A stretch of 64,000 nucleotides of DNA, taken from positions 310,001 to 374,000 of the forward strand of contig NZ_JAJHNP010000009.1 of the NCBI RefSeq assembly GCF_020819595.1, given 5' to 3'. Position numbers and translations under genes: made by a program. The stretch is from Streptomyces barringtoniae. GTDB lineage: Bacteria; Actinomycetota; Actinomycetes; Streptomycetales; Streptomycetaceae. Shown one piece after another: positions 1 to 7,836 of the stretch (the stretch's first letter is position 1; each line of letters opens with the position of its first letter). The notes below the pieces were generated by a model. It was not told the DNA's origin and made no database searches. It saw only the letters and a list, made by a program, of their open reading frames with translations.

Positions 1-8
1 GCCGCGCC

Positions 9-233
9 GTGAAGGCGCTGGCACTGCTGACCGTGCTGGCCGGGGGTGCCTTCGCGGCCTGGAAGTGGTGGGACAAGCAGGCCAACCCCGACTGGCTGGT
101 CGAACCGCCGGCCGCGACGGAGGTACCGGAGTCGGGCGGCCGGCTCAGCTCGGTGGACGGCACCTCGCCCCTGGACCCCGAGGTCCAGGCGAAGCAGGCC
201 GAGGAGGACGCCTCGGACGAGGACGACCAGTAG
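9..233 (+). CDS. Small membrane-anchored protein, function unknown
   Basis: The 74-residue reading starts at a GTG only eight bases into the window, so the true start may lie upstream and the gene may be N-terminally incomplete. Residues 1-17 (MKALALLTVLAGGAFAAWKW) form one hydrophobic segment that fits a signal anchor. The rest is hydrophilic and strongly acidic, ending in Asp/Glu repeats, which would leave a short charged tail on one side of the membrane. A strong hairpin follows at 287-333. I recognise no domain. Codon use is typical of the GC-rich neighbours, so it looks like a real gene, but no function can be assigned. Confidence 0.6.
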   Translation: MKALALLTVLAGGAFAAWKWWDKQANPDWLVEPPAATEVPESGGRLSSVDGTSPLDPEVQAKQAEEDASDEDDQ

Positions 234-286
234 CAGCCCGGCCGGAGGGCAGCAGCAGACACGATCACCTAACCGTCGGCCGTCAA

Positions 287-333
287 ACGGGCCGTGGGCC
301 AGCAGGGTTGAACGCCCGCTGCCCACGGCCCGT
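287..333 (+). terminator. Hairpin terminator abutting parS
   Basis: ACGGGCCGTGGGC at 287-299 pairs with GCCCACGGCCCGT at 321-333 across a loop of about 21 bases that can form a few more pairs. It lies 53 bases after the stop of the first gene. There is no T-run, as is common in Streptomyces. Its last two bases are also the first two bases of a parS site. Confidence 0.65.
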
Positions 334-345
334 TTCACGTGAAAC
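332..345. promoter_or_regulatory. parS site (ParB binding), perfect consensus
   Basis: A perfect GTTTCACGTGAAAC palindrome. ParB, encoded at 31519-32616, is expected to load here and spread, forming the origin-proximal segregation complex. Confidence 0.93.
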
Positions 346-722
346 CATCCGGCCCGTCCGTGGGCGAGGCCCAACAGGGCAGAGAACAACCGGACTTCGT
401 CCTCTGTGAACCGGTGGCCGGACAGGAGACGCCGGCGTCGCTCCTCACCTCGCCGACAACCTGCATGCCCCCACCGTCCGGGAGAGGCCCCCTCAGCACC
501 GGGTCCGGCGGTGTCCGGCTGGACCTTGTCCGGCTGGGCCCCTTGTCCGGCCGGGCCGGTGTCCACCGCGATCGCCGACCCGAGCCCTCACGCGTCGAGC
601 CCGTCGAGCAGCGGCCCCGCTTCCCCGTGTGACCGCCGCGCCACTGTGCGTACGTACAGCGGCCTGAACATGAAGAATGCCCCCCGGCCTTGCGTTTCCG
701 CAGGTCGGGAGGCATTTCGGGG
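346..722. other. Gene-free stretch between parS and tRNA-Ala
   Basis: About 375 GC-rich bases with no ORF that has a ribosome-binding site and Streptomyces-like codon bias. The overlapping readings in several frames look like GC-driven artefacts. I see no convincing RNA gene or repeat in it. Confidence 0.5.
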
Positions 723-795
723 TGGAGCCTAGGGGAGTCGAACCCCTGACATCCGCCATGCAAAGACGGCGCTCTACCAACTGAGCTAAGGCCCC
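723..795 (-). tRNA. tRNA-Ala (UGC)
   Basis: On the minus strand the cloverleaf begins GGGGCCT and ends AGGCTCC plus discriminator A, giving a 7-bp acceptor stem with one G-U pair. The D arm AGCTCAGTTGGTAGAGC, the anticodon loop with TGC, and the T arm carrying GGTTCGA are all intact. The anticodon reads GCA/GCG-type alanine codons. The terminal CCA is not encoded. This gene could serve as an integration site, but no integrase or att duplication is visible nearby. Confidence 0.97.
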
Positions 796-928
796 GGGAA
801 GCAGCGACCCGTCCGGAGGAACCGCGTTCCGGTGGGCGCCGCAGACCAGAGTACCGGGTCACCCCCGGTATCCCGCAAAAAGATTGGGGGTCCCCGCGAA
901 TGACCACGCTCCGTAAGATGCTCGACGT

Positions 929-946
929 GGTTCGCTACAGCGAACC
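929..946. promoter_or_regulatory. 18-bp palindrome upstream of HTH gene (candidate operator)
   Basis: GGTTCGCTACAGCGAACC is a perfect 8-bp inverted repeat with a 2-base centre. It ends 34 bases before the start of the helix-turn-helix gene at 981, a position suited to autoregulation. The assignment of regulator to site is inference. Confidence 0.5.
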
Positions 947-980
947 GCGCGGTTTTTAGGGGAAGCGATGGGGAGACGCA

Positions 981-1529
981 ATGGACGCCGCACAGCAGGA
1001 AGCCACCGCGAGAGCGCGGGAGCTGCAGCGGAACTGGTACGGGGAGCCGTTGGGGGCGCTCTTCCGTAAGCTCATCGACGATCTCGGGCTCAACCAGGCC
1101 CGTCTCGCGGCGGTCCTGGGCCTGTCCGCTCCGATGCTCTCGCAGCTGATGAGCGGGCAGCGCGCGAAGATCGGCAATCCTGCCGTGGTCCAGCGGGTGC
1201 AGCTGCTGCAGGAACTGGCGGCGCAGGTCGCGGACGGCAGTGTGAGCGCCGCCGAGGCGACCGAGCGCATGGACGAGATCAAGAAGTCTCAGGGGGGATC
1301 CGTGCTCAGCAACACCACCCAGACCACGAGCAATTCCGGGGCGCCGACGGTCAAGCGGGTGGTCCGCGAGATCCAGTCGCTGCTGCGCTCGGTGGCCGCC
1401 GCGGGCGACATCATCGCCGCCGCGGACAGCCTCGCGCCGAGCCATCCGGAGCTGGCGGAGTTCCTCCGCGTCTACGGCGCCGGCCGCACCTCCGACGCCG
1501 TCGCGCACTACCAGTCCCACCAGAACTAG
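981..1529 (+). CDS. XRE-type helix-turn-helix DNA-binding protein
   Basis: A 182-residue protein starting at an ATG six bases after GGGGAG. Residues about 28-60 (LIDDLGLNQARLAAVLGLSAPMLSQLMSG in part) read as a helix-turn-helix of the XRE/Cro type: a Q-x3-A first helix and an S-x2-LSQ recognition helix. Residues about 70-105 look like a short helical spacer. The C-terminal half (about 130-182), rich in Ala and Leu, is probably helical and may dimerise. It stands alone upstream of a Ser/Thr kinase gene on the same strand (243-base gap). A perfect palindrome at 929-946 suggests autoregulation. The targets are unknown. Confidence 0.85.
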   Translation: MDAAQQEATARARELQRNWYGEPLGALFRKLIDDLGLNQARLAAVLGLSAPMLSQLMSGQRAKIGNPAVVQRVQLLQELAAQVADGSVSAAEATERMDEIKKSQGGSVLSNTTQTTSNSGAPTVKRVVREIQSLLRSVAAAGDIIAAADSLAPSHPELAEFLRVYGAGRTSDAVAHYQSHQN

Positions 1530-1772
1530 GTTCCACGGCCGGGTCCGGTTCACGGAGGGGGTCCGTGGGCCGGGCCAGAGTCCGGCAAGGAGGGACGCCC
1601 GGGCGCGGGGGGGGTGTCGGTCCACGGGGGTGGACCGTCCTCGAAGGTGGAGCGGGGTCGTATCACTCGTCACGGGGGAGACCAGGAGGGAACAAGGCGG
1701 GGAAGCGGGGGAATCGGGGAACAAGGGGCAGGGGGACCGGCGCCGGTCCCGGGGGAGGAGCGATGGGCTGCC

Positions 1773-3377
1773 ATGGGTGAGGTGTTCGCCGGCCGGTACG
1801 AGCTGGCCGACCCGATCGGTCGCGGGGGCGTGGGCGCCGTATGGCGTGCCTGGGACCACCGCCGACGGCGCTATGTGGCCGCCAAGGTGCTCCAGCAGCG
1901 TGACGCCCACTCCCTGCTGCGCTTCGTGCGGGAGCAGGCCCTGCGGATCGACCACCCCCATGTCCTCGCTCCGGCCAGCTGGGCCGCCGACGACGACAAG
2001 GTGCTCTTCACCATGGACCTGGTGGCCGGCGGCTCCCTGGTCCACCTCGTCGGCGACTACGGCCCGCTGCCGCCGGCGTTCGTGTGCACCCTCCTCGACC
2101 AGCTGCTGTCCGGTCTCGCCGCCGTGCACGCCGAGGGCGTCATCCACCGGGACATCAAGCCCGCCAACGTCCTGCTCGAGGCCACCGGGACCGGCCGGCC
2201 GCGGCTGCGGCTGTCCGACTTCGGCATCGCCATGCGGCTGGGCGAGCCCCGGCTGACGGAGACCAACCTCGTGGTGGGGACGCCCGGTTACCTCGCCCCC
2301 GAGCAGATGCTCGGCGCCGAACCCGACTTCCCCGCCGACCTGTTCGCCGTGGGCCTGGTCGCGCTGTATCTGCTCGAGGGCGCCAAGCCTGACGCCAAGG
2401 CGCTCGTGCAGTACTTCGCGGAGCACGGGACGCCCGGCCCGCCCAAGGGCATCCCGGAGCCGCTCTGGCAGGTCGTGTCCGGTCTGCTCCAGCCCGACCC
2501 GGCCGCGCGTTTCCGCACCGCCACGGGTACGCGCAAGGCGCTCGCCTCGGCAGTGGAACTCCTGCCGGAGCCCGAACCCGACGACGAGCTGATCGAGGTC
2601 TTCGACCAACTCGGCGCGCTCCCGCCGGGGTTCGGCCCCGACGGCCCCTTCAGGAGGGCCTCCGGAGTCGCCGCGGAACCGACCGAGGACCCGGATACGC
2701 GCCCGGCCACGGGTGCAGGCGCCGATGTGGGTGGCGGCGGTGCAGCCGGTGGCAGCAGTGCCGGTGACGGTACGGAATCGGGTGCCGACGCGGGCACCGG
2801 CTCGCTCTCGGACACCGGCAGTTTCCGTCTGCCGCCGCCGCTGGATCCCCCGGCGTCCGTCCAGGATCCCCGGACCCCCTCCCAAGGACCCCCGGCCTCC
2901 GAGCCGTACGCCTGGCGGGCGCCCCGGCATGCCGACGAGCAGGGCCCGTACAGCGCGCAGCACGGACCGCGGGCCGTGGATCCCACCCCGTACCCCTCAT
3001 ACAGCCAACAGCTCCCACCCCCCTCGCTCGCCCCTCAACTCCCCCTCCACGAGCCGTACATCGGCCCGCAGGTCCACAGCCCCCACGCTCACCACGCTCC
3101 CCGGGCTCCGTATGCCCCCGCCCCCTGGAGCGGCGTACCGTCCCCCGGCGCGGGCGCGGGCGATCCTGTCGATGCCTCCACTGCCGCGTACACCGCTCGG
3201 AACGCGCAGGTCCCCTCTCCGGCCCAGCCGGCTTCAGGCGCGCCCGCACAAGGGCGGAGAGCACGCCGGGCCAGGCGGAACCGGCGTCCCGGGCCGCCGG
3301 CCAAGGTCGCGATCCCGATCGTTCTGCTGGCGCTGGCCTGCTACGCCGTGGGTTTCTGGGCGTTGACCCGCGTCTGA
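1773..3377 (+). CDS. Membrane-anchored eukaryotic-type Ser/Thr protein kinase
   Basis: A 534-residue protein. The ATG at 1773 was chosen because it follows GGGGGAGGAG and begins MGEVFAGRYEL, the usual kinase start; the frame is open further upstream but without kinase-like sequence. The kinase domain spans about residues 8-265: glycine-rich loop GRGGVGAVW (16-24), invariant Lys38 in VAAKVL, catalytic HRDIKPAN with Asp127, DFG with Asp149, and GTPGYLAPEQ. All residues needed for phosphotransfer are present. A long Pro/Gly/Ser linker of about 240 residues leads to one C-terminal transmembrane helix (IPIVLLALACYAVGFWAL) that ends almost at the C-terminus. The kinase is therefore cytoplasmic with no extracellular sensor of note. 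Its last 37 bases overlap the 3' end of the convergent gene 3341-4762. Confidence 0.92.
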   Translation: MGEVFAGRYELADPIGRGGVGAVWRAWDHRRRRYVAAKVLQQRDAHSLLRFVREQALRIDHPHVLAPASWAADDDKVLFTMDLVAGGSLVHLVGDYGPLPPAFVCTLLDQLLSGLAAVHAEGVIHRDIKPANVLLEATGTGRPRLRLSDFGIAMRLGEPRLTETNLVVGTPGYLAPEQMLGAEPDFPADLFAVGLVALYLLEGAKPDAKALVQYFAEHGTPGPPKGIPEPLWQVVSGLLQPDPAARFRTATGTRKALASAVELLPEPEPDDELIEVFDQLGALPPGFGPDGPFRRASGVAAEPTEDPDTRPATGAGADVGGGGAAGGSSAGDGTESGADAGTGSLSDTGSFRLPPPLDPPASVQDPRTPSQGPPASEPYAWRAPRHADEQGPYSAQHGPRAVDPTPYPSYSQQLPPPSLAPQLPLHEPYIGPQVHSPHAHHAPRAPYAPAPWSGVPSPGAGAGDPVDASTAAYTARNAQVPSPAQPASGAPAQGRRARRARRNRRPGPPAKVAIPIVLLALACYAVGFWALTRV

Positions 3378-4762
3378 GCCGGCTGGGTCCGCTCGGCCCG
3401 CCGTGCCGTCACCGTCCAGCCTGCGAGCACCAGCAGCAGCGCCGTACCCAGGCCGATTCCGCCGATCGCGACGAGCCCCATCACCGGGTCGTTCCCGCCC
3501 CCGGTACTCCCGGTGAGCGCCTCCTCCCGGTCCTGCTCCGTGACCGTGAACACCTCCCCCGGCACGGGCCGGCCGGCGTACTCCGGGCCGGCGTGCGCCC
3601 GCCCGGCCACCCGGACCCGCAGGGTCACCCCGAAGGGTCCCCGCCCGAACGTGCGGGCCAGCTGCTCGCTGAGATGCAGCACCAGGTAGTAGTCGCCGGC
3701 GAAGCGGACGGAGGTCACCCCGGCGGGGACGGCGTAGCGGTTGGCGTACTCCACCGGCGGGAGCGGGGCGAGTACGGCGGGCTTCTGCGTGCCGGTGTAG
3801 CCGAGGGCGGCGTCCTCGACACGGCCGCGGACGGGGTTGTAGAGGGAGACGTTCAGGGCGCCGCCGACATAGCCGTGCCCGGTGGCGCTGCCCAGTTCGG
3901 CGGAGGCGTGGAGCTGTCGCCCCCAGTCGACCGGCACCTTGTAGAACCGTGTCTCGCCGGGTACGAGGGACGTCCGCCAGACCCCTTGGCCGAGCGGGCT
4001 CGCGGAGGCGAAACCGGCGCCGCCGGAACGGTCGCGGGGCTCACCGGTGAGCGGCTCGGGCGTGGCGGAGTCCCAGGCCTGCGGCGCCGCGGTGGACCCG
4101 GCTCGCGCCGTACGCGGTTCCGTGGCGGGCGCGATCTCCAGGTCCCAGCGCTGCGAGGGGGCGGCCGTACCGGAGCCCTGGGCGTCGAGGCGCCGGACGA
4201 CCACGTAGTACGTCCCCCTGCCCTGGCACACCGCCTTGCCGTACTCCCGCTGTCCCAGCGCGGTGACCGGGCGCGGGCTGAGCCCGGCGCCGAAGCGGGC
4301 ACTGGCGAAGGAGCAGGGCGTGCCGGTGGCGTCCTGGACCGACACGCTGATGCCGTCGGTGGCGGAGACGGTGGCGTCGGCAGGGGGTACGGCGGTGACG
4401 GGGACGTAGGCCGTGTCGGTGGCCCCGAGTTCGAGGCGGTAGTAGAGCCTGCCGTTCCTCGGGAGGGAGCTGCGGTAGGTACGGCCCGCGTCCAGCCGGG
4501 GTGCCGTCGCGACGCCCGTCGCACCCTCGACGCTCCGGGCGCCGGGCGAGAAGGCGTACGGCTCCGGCGGCCCGCTCTCGGCGGTGGTGGCGTTCCCGTA
4601 CGCGGACGCGGGTGCCGTACCGCCCGTCAGGACCAGCAGCGCGCACAGCCCCGGCAGCAGGGCCGTCCGCAGGGCGCCGCAGACCGCCCGGCGACCGTAC
4701 CGCCGCCACCACGCCGTACGCCGCCCTCGCTCCCGCACGTGCCGCCGTCCCCAGTCGTACAC
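3341..4762 (-). CDS. Secreted protein with C-terminal membrane anchor, function unknown
   Basis: About 473 residues from the GTG at 4762, chosen because GGGGAGG lies 6-12 bases upstream; the reading is open for 60 more codons but without such a site. An Arg-rich N-terminus (VYDWGRRHVRERGRRTAWWRR) precedes a hydrophobic segment (ALLPGLCALLVLTGGTAPASA) that fits a signal peptide with an AxA cleavage site. The body looks beta-rich, with short Tyr-containing strands such as RLYYRLEL and YYVVVRRL, and has only two apparent cysteines after the signal. Residues about 440-460 (VAIGGIGLGTALLLVLAGW) form a transmembrane anchor followed by basic residues, so the body faces the outside. Convergent overlap with the kinase gene suggests antisense interference at the 3' ends. 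No family is recognised. Confidence 0.75.
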   Translation of the reverse strand: MYDWGRRHVRERGRRTAWWRRYGRRAVCGALRTALLPGLCALLVLTGGTAPASAYGNATTAESGPPEPYAFSPGARSVEGATGVATAPRLDAGRTYRSSLPRNGRLYYRLELGATDTAYVPVTAVPPADATVSATDGISVSVQDATGTPCSFASARFGAGLSPRPVTALGQREYGKAVCQGRGTYYVVVRRLDAQGSGTAAPSQRWDLEIAPATEPRTARAGSTAAPQAWDSATPEPLTGEPRDRSGGAGFASASPLGQGVWRTSLVPGETRFYKVPVDWGRQLHASAELGSATGHGYVGGALNVSLYNPVRGRVEDAALGYTGTQKPAVLAPLPPVEYANRYAVPAGVTSVRFAGDYYLVLHLSEQLARTFGRGPFGVTLRVRVAGRAHAGPEYAGRPVPGEVFTVTEQDREEALTGSTGGGNDPVMGLVAIGGIGLGTALLLVLAGWTVTARRAERTQPAQTRVNAQKPTA

Positions 4763-4943
4763 GTGCCGCCCTCCCCTAGTCGTACCGGACCGCGCTCCAT
4801 CCTGCCCCGTACGCCCCTGCGCCATCCGGGCAACGCGGACGGCCGTCCGAAACGCCCGGCAACGCCCAGTGGCGCACGGTCCGGCGGCTACAGCACCCCG
4901 CGAGTCCCCGCAACACGACCGGCGGGACCGCGGACAGCACAAA

Positions 4944-4970
4944 GCCCCGACCGCGTAGGGCGGTCGGGGC
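4944..4970 (-). terminator. Hairpin terminator downstream of the DLW-39 gene
   Basis: GCCCCGACCG at 4944-4953 pairs with CGGTCGGGGC at 4961-4970 around a 7-base loop. It sits 26 bases beyond the stop of the leftward gene at 4996. Confidence 0.7.
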
Positions 4971-4995
4971 CTGTTTCAGATTCTGGTATCGGCAC

Positions 4996-5124
4996 TCACG
5001 AACCCGTGGGCACGGAGTCAGTCGCCTCCGTCCACAGATCCTGCTCGGCGCGATCCGCCTGGATCTGGCGGTACACGAGGAGCCCGCCGATGGCGGCCAG
5101 TGCGACCAGGAGCAGCTTCTTCAC
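4996..5124 (-). CDS. DLW-39 family small membrane protein
   Basis: A 42-residue protein starting at the GTG at 5124 (MKKLLLVALAAIGGLLVYRQ). GAGG lies a dozen bases upstream, and the longer reading frame upstream lacks a ribosome-binding site. The first 16 residues are one transmembrane helix. The soluble tail contains EQDLWTEATD with the Asp-Leu-Trp motif for which this actinobacterial family is named. The family is found close to gyrA and the tRNA-Ile/Ala genes in many actinobacteria; its function is not known. TATAGT on the minus strand at 5175-5170 could be the -10 element. Confidence 0.85.
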   Translation of the reverse strand: MKKLLLVALAAIGGLLVYRQIQADRAEQDLWTEATDSVPTGS

Positions 5125-5472
5125 CGCGCGACCTCGTCTTTCCTTGACGTAGGGGACCTCTGGCGCCCGACTATACACACCGACCGATACCGATCGGTGA
5201 CCTGCGTGAGGCCCCAACTCCCGCCTCCGGCAGCGCAATAAACCAGGTCCGGCGCCATTCCGATCGGAGGGTGATCACACCCCCACGGACGGTTACTTTG
5301 CTCCCTCTTCGCTCACTCTCACCTGGTTTTGGGGTTTTCCGACCCTCTTACGGCCATCCGAGTGGTGTTCATCGGAACATCGACGCGTCGCGGGCGTCGG
5401 TCCACCACTTCGCGGCCCACATACACATCATGAGCAAAGTACGCAAATCGCCCAACCCGAAAGTGAGGGGCC

Positions 5473-5829
5473 ATGACCCAGAACAAGGTCATGAAGCTGT
5501 GGACCGCTCTCGTCACCGCTTTTCTCGCGCTGTGCACCGCGCTCGGACTCGTCACCACCACGACCGCCACGACCGCGGCGGCCGCACCCCGGCCCGAGGG
5601 CCCCAGCACCGGCACCGCGCACAGGACCATCCCGACGATCCCGACGATCCCGGCACCACGGCACTGGGCCTGGTCCCATGCCAGCGCCCTGCCCCCCACG
5701 ATGAAGCAGCGCATCCGGGCCGAGGCCCACGGTAAGTCCCCCAGCTGCCGGCACCGTCCCCTCACCGACACCCAGGCGGAGACCACGACCACCCCCGAAG
5801 GGCCCTCGGCCGCTCAGCTCGACTGCTGA
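5473..5829 (+). CDS. Small secreted protein, function unknown
   Basis: A 118-residue protein, ATG preceded by GTGAGGGG. Residues 1-39 are a typical signal peptide: Lys early, hydrophobic core LWTALVTAFLALCTALGLV, and an Ala-rich cleavage region (TTAAAAPRP). The mature part is short, Pro/Thr-rich, contains a PTIPTIP tandem and a Cys pair (one near residue 90, one as the C-terminal residue). It resembles a Streptomyces-specific family of short exported proteins that I believe is catalogued as DUF6344, but I cannot confirm that. A strong terminator follows at 5902. Confidence 0.7.
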   Translation: MTQNKVMKLWTALVTAFLALCTALGLVTTTTATTAAAAPRPEGPSTGTAHRTIPTIPTIPAPRHWAWSHASALPPTMKQRIRAEAHGKSPSCRHRPLTDTQAETTTTPEGPSAAQLDC

Positions 5830-5901
5830 GCCCCCGCTCCCACGCAGTACCGCAACGTCTCGACCGCACGGCGACTTGCGTACGCACCAGTCGACACGAA
5901 A

Positions 5902-5931
5902 AGACCCCCGGCCGGGTTCGGCCGGGGGTCT
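5902..5931 (+). terminator. 12-bp stem hairpin terminator
   Basis: AGACCCCCGGCC at 5902-5913 pairs perfectly with GGCCGGGGGTCT at 5920-5931 around a 6-base loop, separating the small secreted-protein gene from the glycosyltransferase gene. Confidence 0.8.
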
Positions 5932-5994
5932 CGCGCTGTTGTATGAGCTGGGAGGATGCCCCGACGACATCCCGGAAAGGTGGTGAGTGCTGCC

Positions 5995-6774
5995 GTGACC
6001 CGGCGCGTCACCGTTGTCACCGCTGTCCACGGCCCGTCCGCGCGCTTCCTGCCGGACGCCTACGCGTCCCTGAGCGAGCAGCGGCTCCCCGGTGGCTGGG
6101 AGTGGGAGTGGGTGATCCAGCAGGACGGTACGACGGACGAGGTCCGCCCGTACGTCCCGCACGACACGCGCGTGAGCTTCGGCCAGGGCCGGCCGGGCGG
6201 GCCCGGAATCGCCCGCACGATCGCGCTGGCGCGCGCCGGGGGCGCGTACGTCAAGGTCCTGGACGCCGACGACCGGCTCACGCCGGGCGCGCTGGGCCGC
6301 GATGTGGCCGTACTGGAGGCGCACCGCAGCGTCGGCTGGACGACGTCCCGGGCTCTGGATCTGCTGCCGGACGGCTCGACGGTAGGCTTCCCCGGCGATC
6401 CGGACGACGGCCCGCTCGAACGCGGTGTCGTGCTCGATCACTGGAAGCGGAACGACTTCCGCGCACCGGTCCATCCGGCGACCCTGTGCGTCCGGCGCGA
6501 GCTGCTCCTCGCGCTCGGCGGCTGGATGGCCCTGCCGGCGTCGGAGGACACGGGGCTGCTGCTGGCGCTGGACGCGGTGAGCCGCGGCTGGTTCTGCGCG
6601 GAGGCCGGCCTGCTGTACCGCAAGTGGGAGGGCCAGGTCACGGGCCAGGCGTCCCACGTCGACCCCGTCGAGCGCACGGCCCGGATGGCGGTCGCCGAGG
6701 CCCGGGCCCGGGCACTGGCCGGCTTCGAGTGGTCCTACCCGGCCGGGCCGGCCGCCACGCCGTCCACCGCGTGA
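5995..6774 (+). CDS. Family 2-type glycosyltransferase
   Basis: About 259 residues from the GTG at 5995 (reading VTRRVTVVTAVHGPSARFLPDAY), placed after GGAAAGGTGG. An ATG at 5956 in the same frame has GGGAGG directly abutting it, so that start is less likely; a GTG at 5983 is also possible. The fold follows GT-A: TVVTAVHG as the first strand, DAYASLSEQ, WEWVIQQDGTTD as the nucleotide-sugar segment, then AYVKVLDADDRLTPGAL with the DxD-type DADD metal site, and a late EDTGLLLAL acidic motif. No transmembrane helix is visible, so it is cytoplasmic. Acceptor and donor cannot be told from sequence. It converges on the ferredoxin gene with a 16-base gap. Confidence 0.85.
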   Translation: MTRRVTVVTAVHGPSARFLPDAYASLSEQRLPGGWEWEWVIQQDGTTDEVRPYVPHDTRVSFGQGRPGGPGIARTIALARAGGAYVKVLDADDRLTPGALGRDVAVLEAHRSVGWTTSRALDLLPDGSTVGFPGDPDDGPLERGVVLDHWKRNDFRAPVHPATLCVRRELLLALGGWMALPASEDTGLLLALDAVSRGWFCAEAGLLYRKWEGQVTGQASHVDPVERTARMAVAEARARALAGFEWSYPAGPAATPSTA

Positions 6775-6790
6775 GTCACGTCATCAGGGC

Positions 6791-7003
6791 TCACCGGGTC
6801 CCTGCTCCGGATCCCCGCTCCGTGAGCACGATCGCCTGCGAGGGGCACTTCTCGGCCGCCTCCTGGACCTGCGGGTCGTCGGCGGCCCCCTCCCGGCCGG
6901 GCCGTACGACGCCGTAACCGTCCTCGAACGCGAACACGCCCGGCGCCCGGTGTGCGCACTCGGCAGAGCCGTAGCACAGGGAGCGGTCGACGGAGACCTT
7001 CAT
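6791..7003 (-). CDS. 3Fe-4S-type ferredoxin
   Basis: A 70-residue protein starting at the ATG at 7003, preceded by AGCTGGAGGACGC. Cysteines at residues 10 and 16 (C-YGSAE-C) and 53 (KCPSQAI) give the C-x5-C...C-P pattern with an acidic middle, the signature of actinobacterial 3Fe-4S ferredoxins that pass electrons to cytochrome P450s. No P450 or ferredoxin reductase gene lies next to it here, so its partner is elsewhere. Cytoplasmic, single gene. Confidence 0.9.
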   Translation of the reverse strand: MKVSVDRSLCYGSAECAHRAPGVFAFEDGYGVVRPGREGAADDPQVQEAAEKCPSQAIVLTERGSGAGTR

Positions 7004-7159
7004 GCGTCCTCCAGCTCTGGACGGTGGCTTCCTGGACGTCACTGCCCCGCGAACCGCTCACCGAATCAGCCCTGTTCACGCCATCGCCTGCCGGATCGGC
7101 CCCGTTCCCGTGAGCCGGCCCCTGTACGCGCGGCCGCTCCCCGACCGGGTCCGTGCCCG

Positions 7160-7642
7160 CTACCGCTCCCCGCCCGCGACCGAGAGCCAGTGGGCCACCC
7201 GGCGGACCGTGGGTTCGTCGAGCAGGTCGGCCATCGTCCGCACCGCCTCGCCGTCCTCGGCGCTCAGGTCGTACAGGCCCGCCTTGCTCAGGCCGGCCAT
7301 GAGCACCTGGTGCCGGCGGTCCGTCATGCGTTCCGCGAGCTTGGCCGGTTCACCGGTGCCCGGCGCGGACCGGCCGGCCGAGGTGGCCGGAGCGGGAGCG
7401 GACACCTTGCCGGCCGGGGTGTCGAAGAGGTGCCAGGCGCCGTCCCTGGGCCCCCACAGCGCGACCGTCACCTCCTCGCCGCGCGCCCGCACGGTCTGGG
7501 TCATGTCTCCGACGGCGTACTGCACGGGAGCCCGGTCGGCGGACTCCGCGCCCACCGTCCAGGAGTCCTGGGACGGCAGGTGGAACATCGCGACCCAGCG
7601 CGGAGCACCGGGCGGTCGCGGGCACGGGGGACGTTTGTGCAT
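7160..7642 (-). CDS. Conserved-looking hypothetical protein
   Basis: About 160 residues from the ATG at 7642, preceded by GAAGGGGTGAG. A longer reading frame runs upstream but crosses the operator-like palindrome at 7703-7723, so the shorter start is preferred. The protein is soluble, without signal peptide. A central part (about 45-80) alternates short strands (EEVTVALWGPRDGAWHLFDTPAG) and the C-terminal part (about 100-155) is helical, ending with a run resembling a small helical domain (MADLLDEPTVRRVAHWLSVAG). No known family was recognised. Confidence 0.6.
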   Translation of the reverse strand: MHKRPPCPRPPGAPRWVAMFHLPSQDSWTVGAESADRAPVQYAVGDMTQTVRARGEEVTVALWGPRDGAWHLFDTPAGKVSAPAPATSAGRSAPGTGEPAKLAERMTDRRHQVLMAGLSKAGLYDLSAEDGEAVRTMADLLDEPTVRRVAHWLSVAGGER

Positions 7643-7702
7643 GTCACTCACCCCTTCGGGAACGGGACGCTCACCTTCGGGAACAGCCACCGACGGGCAC
7701 CG

Positions 7703-7723
7703 TATCTGACGGTCAGTCAGATA
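7703..7723. promoter_or_regulatory. TetR-like operator palindrome
   Basis: TATCTGAC at 7703-7710 and GTCAGATA at 7716-7723 form a perfect 8-bp inverted repeat with a 5-base centre. It lies between two divergent genes, about 60 bases from the leftward start at 7642 and 114 bases from the rightward start at 7837. The TGAC/GTCA core is like many TetR-family operators. No TetR gene is in the window, so the regulator would act in trans. Confidence 0.55.
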
Positions 7724-7836
7724 TCCAGGGCACGCCGAGCCCGCAGCCACGCTTCTGGCCTCTTCACGGCCGACGTGGCACCCTGCCCGCACCCAGGACC
7801 AGGGTGCGATGTCGTCCCGGACGAGGGAGGCCGAGG

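Noticed and set aside
786..2963. A 725-codon minus-strand frame over the HTH and kinase genes
   Set aside because: Covers tRNA-Ala sequence and opposes two well-supported genes.
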